Source: Kineosporia succinea
Lineage (GTDB): Bacteria; Actinomycetota; Actinomycetes; Actinomycetales; Kineosporiaceae
NCBI RefSeq assembly: GCF_030811555.1
Contig: NZ_JAUSQZ010000001.1
Span: 1,612,001 to 1,676,000, forward strand
DNA: 64,000 nt
Reading direction: 5' to 3'
The notes beneath the pieces were generated by a model, which did no database searches, was not told the origin of the DNA, and saw nothing but the letters and a program-made list of their open reading frames with translations. The position numbers and the translations under genes were made by a program. Position 1 is the stretch's first letter. The number at the start of each line of letters is the position of its first letter. Positions 20,018 through 27,195 of this stretch are shown in pieces.

Positions 20018-20263
20018 GTGCGCCCGATGACCGCCAGAAAAGGCATTCTCGCCTCCGCCGTCACCGTGGTCGTGATCGCGGCCGGACTCGTCGTCTGGCA
20101 GCAGACCTCCTCCGGCTGCCCCGAGCCCTACAACGCCGCCACCACCTACCTGAACAACGACGAGGTCACGTTCAACGGCAAGGTGTGGCGGGCGACGAAG
20201 ACCACGGCCAGCGAGACCCCGAGCACCCGCGGGCAGACCTGGGCCGAGGCCGGCACCTGCTGA
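20018..20263 (+). CDS. Small secreted protein with CBM5/12-type chitin-binding module
   Basis: 81 residues. MRPMTARKGILASAVTVVVIAAGLVVW is a signal peptide or N-terminal membrane anchor. The remainder, PYNAATTYLNNDEVTFNGKVWRATKTTASETPSTRGQTWAEAGTC, matches the CBM5/12 pattern (Y..GD.V.Y.G..W.A...T.G..P.....W...G.C), with two cysteines that could pair. It has no catalytic domain. GTG 20018 or ATG 20027 could be the start; AGGA lies 3 nt before the first. The neighbouring LPMO ends in a similar module, so both probably target chitin. Free-standing secreted modules of this size are uncommon. Confidence 0.75.
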   Translation: MRPMTARKGILASAVTVVVIAAGLVVWQQTSSGCPEPYNAATTYLNNDEVTFNGKVWRATKTTASETPSTRGQTWAEAGTC

Positions 20264-20272
20264 GGATCAGAG

Positions 20273-20335
20273 CGGTTCGGCCGTGATCACGGCAGGGGGT
20301 ACCCCCACCGCCCCGCCGTGATCACGCCCGAACCG
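20273..20335. terminator. Bidirectional terminator hairpin
   Basis: A 21-bp stem with one mismatch (CGGTTCGGCCGTGATCACGG.. at 20273-20293 against 20315-20335) encloses a loop that itself has GGGGGTACCCCC. It separates the convergent mini-CBM and DUF305-like genes. Confidence 0.8.
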
Positions 20336-20356
20336 GCCCGACCCGGTGCCCGGCCC

Positions 20357-20381
20357 AGCTCAGCTCAGCTCAGCTCAGCTC
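20357..20381. repeat. Pentanucleotide microsatellite AGCTC x5
   Basis: Five perfect copies of AGCTC run into the stop codon of the DUF305-like gene (stop at 20380-20382). Simple repeats of this kind are rare in such genomes and may vary in copy number. Confidence 0.85.
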
Positions 20382-21048
20382 ACGAGGACAGGATGCCCAG
20401 CATCTGCTGCACCTGGGCCGACCTCGACTCCTTCTGCCGCTCGGCCAGCTCGATCACGTCGCTGTTCTCACCGTTCCTGATCACGTACTGCGCGATCTCG
20501 GCGCCGTTGCTCTGCTGCGCGATGAGCAGGTTCAGGAACGTGGTCTGGAAGTCGCTGCCCGCGGCCGACTTCAGGTTCGAGATGTCGCCCTTGGTCAGCG
20601 TGGTGACCCCGCCGTGTTCCTTGTGCAGATCGGCGTCGTCGTCGGCGTCGGTCTTCTCGCCCCACTTCTCCAGCCAGGCCGTCATCTGCTCGCTCTCCTC
20701 GACCTCGGTGCTGCCGATGGCCGCGACCAGCGCCTTAGCCTCCTTGGAGAGTGTGCCCCCGTCGGACAGGGCGTCGAGCTTCGCCGTCTCGGCCTGCCGC
20801 GCCAGCATCATCTGCAGGAACATGACATCGGCGGCGTTGTAGCCACTCTCGGCGGAGTCACCGTCGTCGGCCGTGGTGGTCGCCGACGCGTGCGTGCCGT
20901 GCCCCTCGTGGCCCGACTCCTCCGACGTCGAGATCGACGCCGACCCCTTGTCGGTGCTGATGGTCAGGCCGTCGATCGCGCCGCACCCGCCCAGCAGCAG
21001 CGCCGCGGCGGCGGCCAGCGGGACGATCCGGATTCCCTTCAGAGCCAT
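20380..21048 (-). CDS. DUF305-like lipoprotein lacking the histidine pairs
   Basis: 222 residues from ATG 21048. The signal peptide ends in a lipobox LLLGGC, so it is a membrane-anchored lipoprotein. After a linker with GHEGHGTH, the two repeats of the DUF305 fold are recognisable: YNAADVMFLQMMLARQAETAKLDAL and SDFQTTFLNLLIAQQSNGAEIAQYV. In ordinary DUF305 proteins each has an HH pair (M-I-P-H-H and M-x-x-H-H); here they read LARQ and IAQQ, so the usual metal site is gone. It starts 11 nt after the copper LPMO gene ends, so they are an operon. It could help LPMO function at the cell surface (inference). Confidence 0.75.
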   Translation of the reverse strand: MALKGIRIVPLAAAAALLLGGCGAIDGLTISTDKGSASISTSEESGHEGHGTHASATTTADDGDSAESGYNAADVMFLQMMLARQAETAKLDALSDGGTLSKEAKALVAAIGSTEVEESEQMTAWLEKWGEKTDADDDADLHKEHGGVTTLTKGDISNLKSAAGSDFQTTFLNLLIAQQSNGAEIAQYVIRNGENSDVIELAERQKESRSAQVQQMLGILSS

Positions 21049-21059
21049 TGCCCTTCCCC

Positions 21060-21914
21060 CTACTTCGGCAGCCACAGGGCCAGGACCTCGGACGGTTCCC
21101 AGCCGGGCAGCGTGGTGTGCGACTGCCGGCACTCGTAGGTGGTGCCGTCGTAGGTGACCGTGTCGCCGCGGTCGTACCAGGTCCAGTCCTTCCAGGCCTG
21201 GCCGTCGGCCGGGGCGGTGGTGCTGGTCTGCGTGGGCTCGGTGGTGCTCGGCGCGGCGCTGGCGGTCGGGGCGGCGGTGGTCGGCGCGGTGGTGGGCTCC
21301 TGGGTGGCCTCGTCGTCGGGCGTCTCGGTCGAGCCCCCCGAGTCGTTGCCGGAGCCGTTGCCCGAGCCCGACCCGTTGCCCGAACCCGAGCCGGTGCCAC
21401 CGATGTTCACGTCCACGCAGTTGTAGAACGCGTTGACCGTGTCGGCGATGTTCCAGACGGCCAGCACGGTGTGCTCGCCGGAGTAGGCCGACAGGTCGAC
21501 GTCGTGCGAGACGGTCGCGCCCGGGATCTTGCCCTTGTCGTCGAACGAGGCGACCTGCTTGCCGTCGACGTAGTAGACCCAGGTGCTGGTGGAGTGCCGC
21601 GCGGTGAGGGTCCAGTTGAAGGTGACCTCACCGTCGACCTTCGCGTGCGGCCAGTTACGCGACTCGTCGTCGAGCTCGCTGAAGCTGGTGTTGCCGCCAC
21701 TGCACTTCTTCGACCCCTTCGGGGCCTCGACGCTCTGCGGCTCGTACTGGATCTGGCCGCAACCGGTGACGCCGCCACTGGCGCACAGGGCCTGCCGGCT
21801 GGGCGGCGAGGAGATGTAGCCGTGGGCACCGGCCGGGCCCGCCAGGGCGACACCGGCGAACAGCGTGCCCATCGTCGCCAGCGGAAGCACGACCTTGCGA
21901 CGGTCTTTCAGCAT
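21060..21914 (-). CDS. Lytic polysaccharide monooxygenase (AA10) with C-terminal CBM5/12
   Basis: 284 residues. The signal peptide should be cut after AGPAGA, leaving His31 as residue 1 (HGYISSPPSR), the first arm of the copper histidine brace. The second is His107 in WTLTARHSTSTWVYYV, and Phe163 in ADTVNAFYNC fills the axial position. A Gly/Ser/Asn then Thr/Pro-rich linker (172-245) leads to a chitin-binding CBM5/12 (WTWYDRGDTVTYDGTTYECRQSHTTLPGWEPS). AA10 enzymes oxidatively cleave chitin or cellulose; the module suggests chitin. It is the first gene of a two-gene unit with the DUF305-like lipoprotein. Confidence 0.93.
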   Translation of the reverse strand: MLKDRRKVVLPLATMGTLFAGVALAGPAGAHGYISSPPSRQALCASGGVTGCGQIQYEPQSVEAPKGSKKCSGGNTSFSELDDESRNWPHAKVDGEVTFNWTLTARHSTSTWVYYVDGKQVASFDDKGKIPGATVSHDVDLSAYSGEHTVLAVWNIADTVNAFYNCVDVNIGGTGSGSGNGSGSGNGSGNDSGGSTETPDDEATQEPTTAPTTAAPTASAAPSTTEPTQTSTTAPADGQAWKDWTWYDRGDTVTYDGTTYECRQSHTTLPGWEPSEVLALWLPK

Positions 21915-22391
21915 GGAACAGCACTCCTGTCAGGGATGGAGTGCCCGGTAGATCGACCGGACGTGACCATAGTTCTCAGTCCGGAGCACCGATCTCAAGT
22001 TGGCAACGGTCATTTAAACGGGCCTTGACCGGGCTATGAGCATCCGCCACCGCTCGTAACAGTTCGTGGCCGGAAAACTGCAACATGTCGTAGGGGCACC
22101 GGCACCCGACGTGATGACCGCCGCCCGGCGCCCCGAATCTCGTTCTCGAGGCAGGTTCTGACACCGGGTAATCCGCCTGGTTACGCGAGAACGGCCGGAA
22201 AGGTTGCCCGGGTCTCCGTGAAATCTTGGTCGGCTCCTCGTCAAGATCCGGGCCGCAAACCAATTCTTGACGCTCTCCGCACCTACTCATGACCGAACTC
22301 CGGGCAACCTTTTCCTTGTTTGACAGCCCATTCCGAGTTCATCAGGATTCACGACGCCGAAACCCCCTGCACGCCGTCGAAAGAGGAATCC
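21915..22391. other. Divergent intergenic region (LPMO / rhamnogalacturonan lyase)
   Basis: 477 bp hold both promoters. A TTGACA (22319-22324) precedes the rightward lyase gene by about 70 nt with only a weak -10. No convincing ORF or palindromic operator was found. The sequence is less GC-rich than the genes, as is usual for promoters here. Confidence 0.4.
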
Positions 22392-24257
22392 GTGAGTCAA
22401 CGACGTCACACCAGCAGGCGCCGCACCGTCGCGGTCGCGGCCGGGATCGCCCTCACCGGCTCCCTCGCCGCGGCGGGAACCAGCTTCGCCGTCGGCCGCA
22501 GCAACGCGACCGGTACGGCCGCGGCGACCACGTCGTCCTCAAGCAGTGCCGTGAAGGCCGCGAAGGTGACCGTCGCCGGGCACCAGCTCGAGACGCTCGG
22601 CCGCGGAGCGGTCAGCGTGCACTCCAGCGCGGGCAACCTGGTGAGCTGGCGGCTGCTGGCCACCGACGCCCAGACCGCCTCGTTCGACGTCTACCGCGAC
22701 GGCACCAAGGTCAAGTCGGGCATCACCGGCTCCACGAACTTTCTCGACAAGGGCGCCGCGGCCACCGCGACGTACACCGTGAAAACCGGCTCGGAGAGCG
22801 CCACCGCGCGCAACCTGACCGACGGTTACCTGCGTGTGCCGCTGAAGAAGCCGGCCGCGGGCAGCGACTACACCTACGCGGCCAACGATGCCTCGGTCGC
22901 CGATCTGGACGGCGACGGCGAGTACGAGATCGTGCTCAAGTGGGACCCGTCCAACGCCAAGGACAACTCGCAGAGCGGCGTCACGGGCAACGTCTACGTC
23001 GACGCGTACGAGCTCGACGGCACCCAGCTGTGGCGCATCGACCTGGGCAAGAACATCCGGGCGGGTGCGCACTACACGCAGTTCCAGGCCTACGACTACG
23101 ACGGTGACGGCAAGGCCGAGGTCGCGATGAAGACGGCCGACGGCACGAAAGACGGCAAGGGCACGGTGATCGGCAGTTCGAGCGCCGACTACCGCAACTC
23201 CAGCGGCTACGTGCTGTCCGGTCCCGAGTACCTCACGATGTTCAACGGCCAGACCGGCGCCGCCGCGTCCACGGTGAACTACCTGCCCGCCCGCGGCACC
23301 GTCTCGAGCTGGGGCGACAGTTACGGCAACCGGGTCGATCGTTTCCTGGCCGGCACCGCGTACCTCAACGGCAGCACGCCCAGCCTGATCGAGGCCCGCG
23401 GCTACTACACCCGCTCGGTCGTGACGGCCTGGGACTACACGGGCGGAAAGCTGACCCAGCGCTGGCAGTTCGACTCCGCCAAGCAGACCACGCCGAGCGA
23501 CTGGGCCGGGCAGGGCAACCACCAGCTCTCGGTCGCCGACGTCGACAGCGACGGCAAGGACGAGATCGTCTACGGTTCGATGGCTCTCGACGACAACGGC
23601 AAGGGCCTGTGGACGACGAAGCTCGGCCACGGCGACGCCCTGCACGTCGGTGACCTGATCCCGTCACGCGCGGGCCTGGAGGTCTACAAGCCGCGCGAGG
23701 AGAAGAACAGCGGCCCGGCCGACTTCATCGCCGACGCGGCCACCGGCAAGATCATCAGCAAGTCGGCCAGCTGCGCCTGCGACACCGGCCGCGGCGTGGC
23801 CGGCGACATCTACGCGGGCAGCCCGGGCGCCGAGCAGTGGTCGTCGAGCGTCGACGGGCTGCGTGACTCCAGCGGCCAGAAGATCGGCAACAAGCCGAGT
23901 TCCACGAACTTCCTGGTCTGGTGGGACGGCGACGCCTCGCGGGAACTGCTCGACTCCAACAAGATCTCGAAGTGGGCGCCCACCGGTGAGACCCGCCTGC
24001 TGACCGCCAGTGGCGTGCACTCGAACAACAGCACGAAGTCCACGCCGTCGCTGTCCGGCGACATCCTGGGAGACTGGCGTGAAGAGGTGATCTGGCCGGA
24101 GTCCGACGACACCGCGCTGCGCATCTACAGCACGCCGATCGAGACCTCGCTGCGCTTCACCACCCTCGTGCACGACTCGCAGTACCGGGTGGCGGTCGCG
24201 TGGCAGAACACGGCGTACAACCAGCCGCCGCACCCGAGTTTCGCGCTGCAGAAGTAG
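22392..24257 (+). CDS. Secreted rhamnogalacturonan lyase (PL11)
   Basis: 621 residues from GTG 22392 (AGAGGA 4 nt upstream). A signal peptide begins with RRHTSRRRTVAVAAGIALTGSLAAAGTSFA, which has a twin-arginine-like start. The mature protein is an eight-bladed propeller of PL11 type: LGRGAVSVHSSAGNLVSWRLLATD, calcium-binding repeats DLDGDGEYEIVLKWDPSN and DVDSDGKDEIVYGS, GHGDALHVGDLIPSRAGLEVY, and the C-terminal GDILGDWREEVIWP...STPIETSLRFTTLVHDSQYRVAVAWQNTAYNQPPHPSF. It cleaves the rhamnose-galacturonate backbone of pectin. The sigma-fusion gene follows 18 nt later. Confidence 0.94.
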   Translation: MSQRRHTSRRRTVAVAAGIALTGSLAAAGTSFAVGRSNATGTAAATTSSSSSAVKAAKVTVAGHQLETLGRGAVSVHSSAGNLVSWRLLATDAQTASFDVYRDGTKVKSGITGSTNFLDKGAAATATYTVKTGSESATARNLTDGYLRVPLKKPAAGSDYTYAANDASVADLDGDGEYEIVLKWDPSNAKDNSQSGVTGNVYVDAYELDGTQLWRIDLGKNIRAGAHYTQFQAYDYDGDGKAEVAMKTADGTKDGKGTVIGSSSADYRNSSGYVLSGPEYLTMFNGQTGAAASTVNYLPARGTVSSWGDSYGNRVDRFLAGTAYLNGSTPSLIEARGYYTRSVVTAWDYTGGKLTQRWQFDSAKQTTPSDWAGQGNHQLSVADVDSDGKDEIVYGSMALDDNGKGLWTTKLGHGDALHVGDLIPSRAGLEVYKPREEKNSGPADFIADAATGKIISKSASCACDTGRGVAGDIYAGSPGAEQWSSSVDGLRDSSGQKIGNKPSSTNFLVWWDGDASRELLDSNKISKWAPTGETRLLTASGVHSNNSTKSTPSLSGDILGDWREEVIWPESDDTALRIYSTPIETSLRFTTLVHDSQYRVAVAWQNTAYNQPPHPSFALQK

Positions 24258-24275
24258 ACCTACGAAGGAAGCCTG

Positions 24276-25865
24276 ATGCAAGAGGACGAACCGGGCCTGG
24301 TGCGTGAAGCGCGGGCCGGCGATCACGACGCTCTGCGTGAGCTCCTGGCCCGGTACGTTCCCCTGGTCTACAACCTCGCCGGCCGGGCCGTGAGCCACCC
24401 GGCCGCCGTGGACGAGGTCACCCAGCGGGTTCTGCTCGAGGTCGCGCGGGACCTGCCCGGGCCCGGAGAGTTCCGGGCCCGGCTCGTCGAGATCACGGCG
24501 CAGCACATCGACGACCATTTCCGCCGCCCGGCCGGCGGGGCACCCCGGGACGACGAGAACGGCCTCGACTTCGAGGAACTCGCCGTGCTCTGGCTCGATC
24601 TCCGGGGGCAGCACCGCGACCTGGTGCGGGCCGGGCACTGGGTCGACCCGGAACACCGCGCGCTGCTGGCGCTCTGGTGGGAGGAGTGTGCCGGGCGCAT
24701 CACCCGCCGCGAGATCGCCACCGCGCTGGAGCTCGGCGAGGCCGGCACCGCGATGCGCCTGCAGCGCATGCGGGAGCAGCTCGAGCAGTGCCGGCTGGCG
24801 GTCGCCGCGCTCGACCGGCGTCCGCCGTGCGCCGGGCTCTCGGCCGTGGTGGGCGGGTCGGTCGGCTCGAACGGTCGGGACGGTTCGAGCGGCTGGGACG
24901 GCTCGAACGGCCGGGACGGCTCGAACGGCTGGGACGGTGAACCGACCCCGTTGTGGCGTCAGCGGATCACCGAGCACGTGCGCACCTGTGTGGTGTGCCT
25001 GCGGGAGTCCGGCGACCAGCTGCCGGCCCCGCGCCTGATCTCCGGGATGCAGCTGCTGCCGCTGCCCACGGCCCTCATCGCGGCGCTGTCGGCCCAGGGG
25101 CTACTCACGGCCGAGCAGTGGGAGGAGACCGAGCCCACCTCCCCCGAGTCCACCCCCACGACGGACGAGCCCGCCCGCAGCACCTGGCACACCGTGCGGT
25201 GGGCCGGGCGGGTGGCGACGGTGACCACGGCCGCCACGCTGATGCTGTTCGCGGGCGGTTTCGTCTACGACGTCAGTCAGACGCCCCAGATCCGGCACGA
25301 GCGCGACACCTCAGCCCTGAGCGCCTCCCTGGCCAGCCCCGCCCCCTCGGAATCCAGCCCCGGCACCTCGGAAACCGGCCCCGCCCCCTCGGAAACCAGC
25401 CCCGGCACCTCGGACATCAGCCCGGCCACCTCGACCACACCCCCTGAGGCGACCGGACCGGCCGCGTCGACCGACGCGTCCTCAAGCCCCGACTGCACCG
25501 GAAACCCGGGCTACGAAGCCCGCCCCGGCGGCATCGTGTTCGCCACCGCGAACTGCCTGGTCTGGCAGCGGGCCACCGCGGCCAACGCCTACAGCTTCGC
25601 GCACGCCCAGATCTACTGCGCCGGGCTGGATCTCGGCGACCGGACGTGGCGGGTGCCGACCAGGGAGGAAGCAGTCACCCTGATCGGCACCGGCGCGATC
25701 GACACCGCCGCGTTCCCCGACACCCCGGCCGGATCGTTCTGGACATCGACCGCCCACGGCTCGAAACAGGCCCATGCCGTGGACCTTTCCGCCGGTCGGG
25801 AGGAGTCCCCCGCCGACCGGAACAGCAGGTTCGCCGTGCGATGCGTGTCGGGCCGCGCTACTTGA
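24276..25865 (+). CDS. Membrane-tethered sigma factor / zinc anti-sigma / DUF1566 sensor fusion
   Basis: 529 residues in one frame. Residues 8-60 resemble sigma region 2 (AGDHDALRELLARYVPLVYNLAGRAV...VDEVTQRVLLEVARDL) and 125-170 region 4 (RALLALWWEECAGRITRREIATALELGEAGTAMRLQRMREQL). After a tandem linker (197-221) comes EHVRTCVVC, a His-X3-Cys-X2-Cys zinc anti-sigma signature (H234, C238, C241). A membrane helix (about 308-330) and a Ser/Pro/Thr repeat linker lead to an outside DUF1566/Lcl-type domain (411-526) with paired cysteines, NCLVWQR, TWRVPTREEAVTLI and FWTSTA. It is thus sigma, inhibitor and sensor in one chain, 18 nt after a pectin lyase. The sigma part is divergent; ECF group is uncertain. 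Confidence 0.75.
   Translation: MQEDEPGLVREARAGDHDALRELLARYVPLVYNLAGRAVSHPAAVDEVTQRVLLEVARDLPGPGEFRARLVEITAQHIDDHFRRPAGGAPRDDENGLDFEELAVLWLDLRGQHRDLVRAGHWVDPEHRALLALWWEECAGRITRREIATALELGEAGTAMRLQRMREQLEQCRLAVAALDRRPPCAGLSAVVGGSVGSNGRDGSSGWDGSNGRDGSNGWDGEPTPLWRQRITEHVRTCVVCLRESGDQLPAPRLISGMQLLPLPTALIAALSAQGLLTAEQWEETEPTSPESTPTTDEPARSTWHTVRWAGRVATVTTAATLMLFAGGFVYDVSQTPQIRHERDTSALSASLASPAPSESSPGTSETGPAPSETSPGTSDISPATSTTPPEATGPAASTDASSSPDCTGNPGYEARPGGIVFATANCLVWQRATAANAYSFAHAQIYCAGLDLGDRTWRVPTREEAVTLIGTGAIDTAAFPDTPAGSFWTSTAHGSKQAHAVDLSAGREESPADRNSRFAVRCVSGRAT
24864..24935 (+). repeat. 18-bp minisatellite, four copies, in the sigma-fusion gene
   Basis: Four tandem 18-mers encode GSNGRD, GSSGWD, GSNGRD, GSNGWD between the sigma part and the zinc motif. 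Arg and Trp alternate. A second set of imperfect 18-mer repeats (about 25336-25425) encodes the Ser/Pro/Thr linker outside the membrane. Confidence 0.85.
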
Positions 25866-27081
25866 GCCGGACCGGCAGGGTCGAGGAGCTGTTCGAGAAC
25901 AGCGACGGGATCGGCACCAGGTCGTCTTCGTCGACGGCCAGCTCGATGCCGGGGTAGCGGTCGAAAACGGCCGGGATGGCGATGTTTCCCTCCATCCGAC
26001 CCAGGGCCGCCCCCACGCAGATGTGCGGCCCGGCCCCGAAGGCCAGGTTCTTGCGCTGCGTGCGGGTGATGTCGAAGCTCTCGGCGTCGTCGCCGTGCTG
26101 CTTCTTCTCCCGGCCCACGGCACTGTACGGCGCCATGATCGCCTCGCCCTTGGGGATCGTGACCCCGGCGATCACCACGTCCTCCAGCGGGTAGCGGAAC
26201 GGGAAGTTGCCGATCGGGGCGTCCCAGCGAAGGGTCTCCTCGACCACGCCCGCCCAGGTCGAAGCGTCTCCGGTGACGGCGATCTCGCGCTGGTCGGGGT
26301 GGGTGCACAGGGCCCGCACGGCGTTGGTGATCAGGGCGACCGTGGTTTCCTGACCGGCGCCGAGCATGATCAGCAGGGTGCCGACCAGCTCTTCCTCGCT
26401 GACCGACTCCGGGTCTTCCTCGTGCGCCGCGATCAGGGCGCTGGTGAGGTCGGGGCCCGGGTTGTCGCGGCGGTACTGCACCTGGTTGGCCAGCAACTGG
26501 TAGAGGCCCATCTGGTTGGCCAGGACCTCCTCCGGGGTGAGGTCGGACCGGAAGACGTTGTCCATGAACGCCTTCAGATCGGCCCGGGACTCCTCGGGCA
26601 GGCCCAGCAGCTCGCTGATGACCAGCACCGGCACCACGTCGGAGTAGTACTTGCGGAAGTCGACCACCCCGTCGGAGTCGGCGTGGCCGGGCAACGCGTC
26701 GAGCAGTTCACCGACGATCTGCTCCACCCGGGGACGCAGCGCCTCGACCCGGCGCGGCGTCAGGGTGCCGGTGACGAGCCGGCGCAGGCGGCGGTGCTCC
26801 GAACCGTCGGCGGTGAGCATGTTCGTCACCTTGACCATGCCGATGAGCGGCCAGTCGTCACCCACGTGGCCCGACTTGATGTCGTTCCAGTTCTGCCAGT
26901 TCTTGCTCATGCGCGGGTCGTTGACCAGCTCGTTGAGCAGCGCGTGGTCGGTGATGCTCCAGGCGGTCACGTCACCGGGGAGCTTGACCCGGACCACCGG
27001 GCCGAGCTCGCGCAGCCGAGCGGCCTCGCCCTGGTGGTCACGTCCGGCCGGATCTAGTTCGACGAGAGGGGTTTCGGACAC
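25858..27081 (-). CDS. Cytochrome P450, CYP154-like, conservon-associated
   Basis: 407 residues, a soluble bacterial P450. The I-helix reads LIMLGAGQETTVALI, the K-helix ETLRWDAPIGNFPFRY (ExxR intact) and the haem loop FGAGPHICVGAALGRME with the Cys ligand. N-terminal LDPAGRDHQGEAARLRELGPVVRVKLPGDVTAWSITDH and C-terminal SLFSNSSSTLPVRL are typical of CYP154. It lies at the 3' end of the cvnABCD-P450 cluster, 114 nt after the CYP157-like gene. CYP154 and CYP157 are known as a pair in Streptomyces conservons. Substrate unknown. Its stop region overlaps the convergent sigma-fusion gene by 8 nt. Confidence 0.9.
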   Translation of the reverse strand: MSETPLVELDPAGRDHQGEAARLRELGPVVRVKLPGDVTAWSITDHALLNELVNDPRMSKNWQNWNDIKSGHVGDDWPLIGMVKVTNMLTADGSEHRRLRRLVTGTLTPRRVEALRPRVEQIVGELLDALPGHADSDGVVDFRKYYSDVVPVLVISELLGLPEESRADLKAFMDNVFRSDLTPEEVLANQMGLYQLLANQVQYRRDNPGPDLTSALIAAHEEDPESVSEEELVGTLLIMLGAGQETTVALITNAVRALCTHPDQREIAVTGDASTWAGVVEETLRWDAPIGNFPFRYPLEDVVIAGVTIPKGEAIMAPYSAVGREKKQHGDDAESFDITRTQRKNLAFGAGPHICVGAALGRMEGNIAIPAVFDRYPGIELAVDEDDLVPIPSLFSNSSSTLPVRLK

Positions 27082-27195
27082 AACGGCCTCCTGGCAGGGG
27101 GATCTTCTGTGAGGGTCAGGCTCTTCCGTGAGACTGATCAGGGGCTTCGGTTCTGACTTGTGGGGTTCCGGACGCGGGGACCGGCCTTCGGGGAG

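Noticed and set aside
21976-22290. Small minus-strand ORF in the LPMO/lyase gap
   Set aside because: No SD, no domain and promoter-like base composition.
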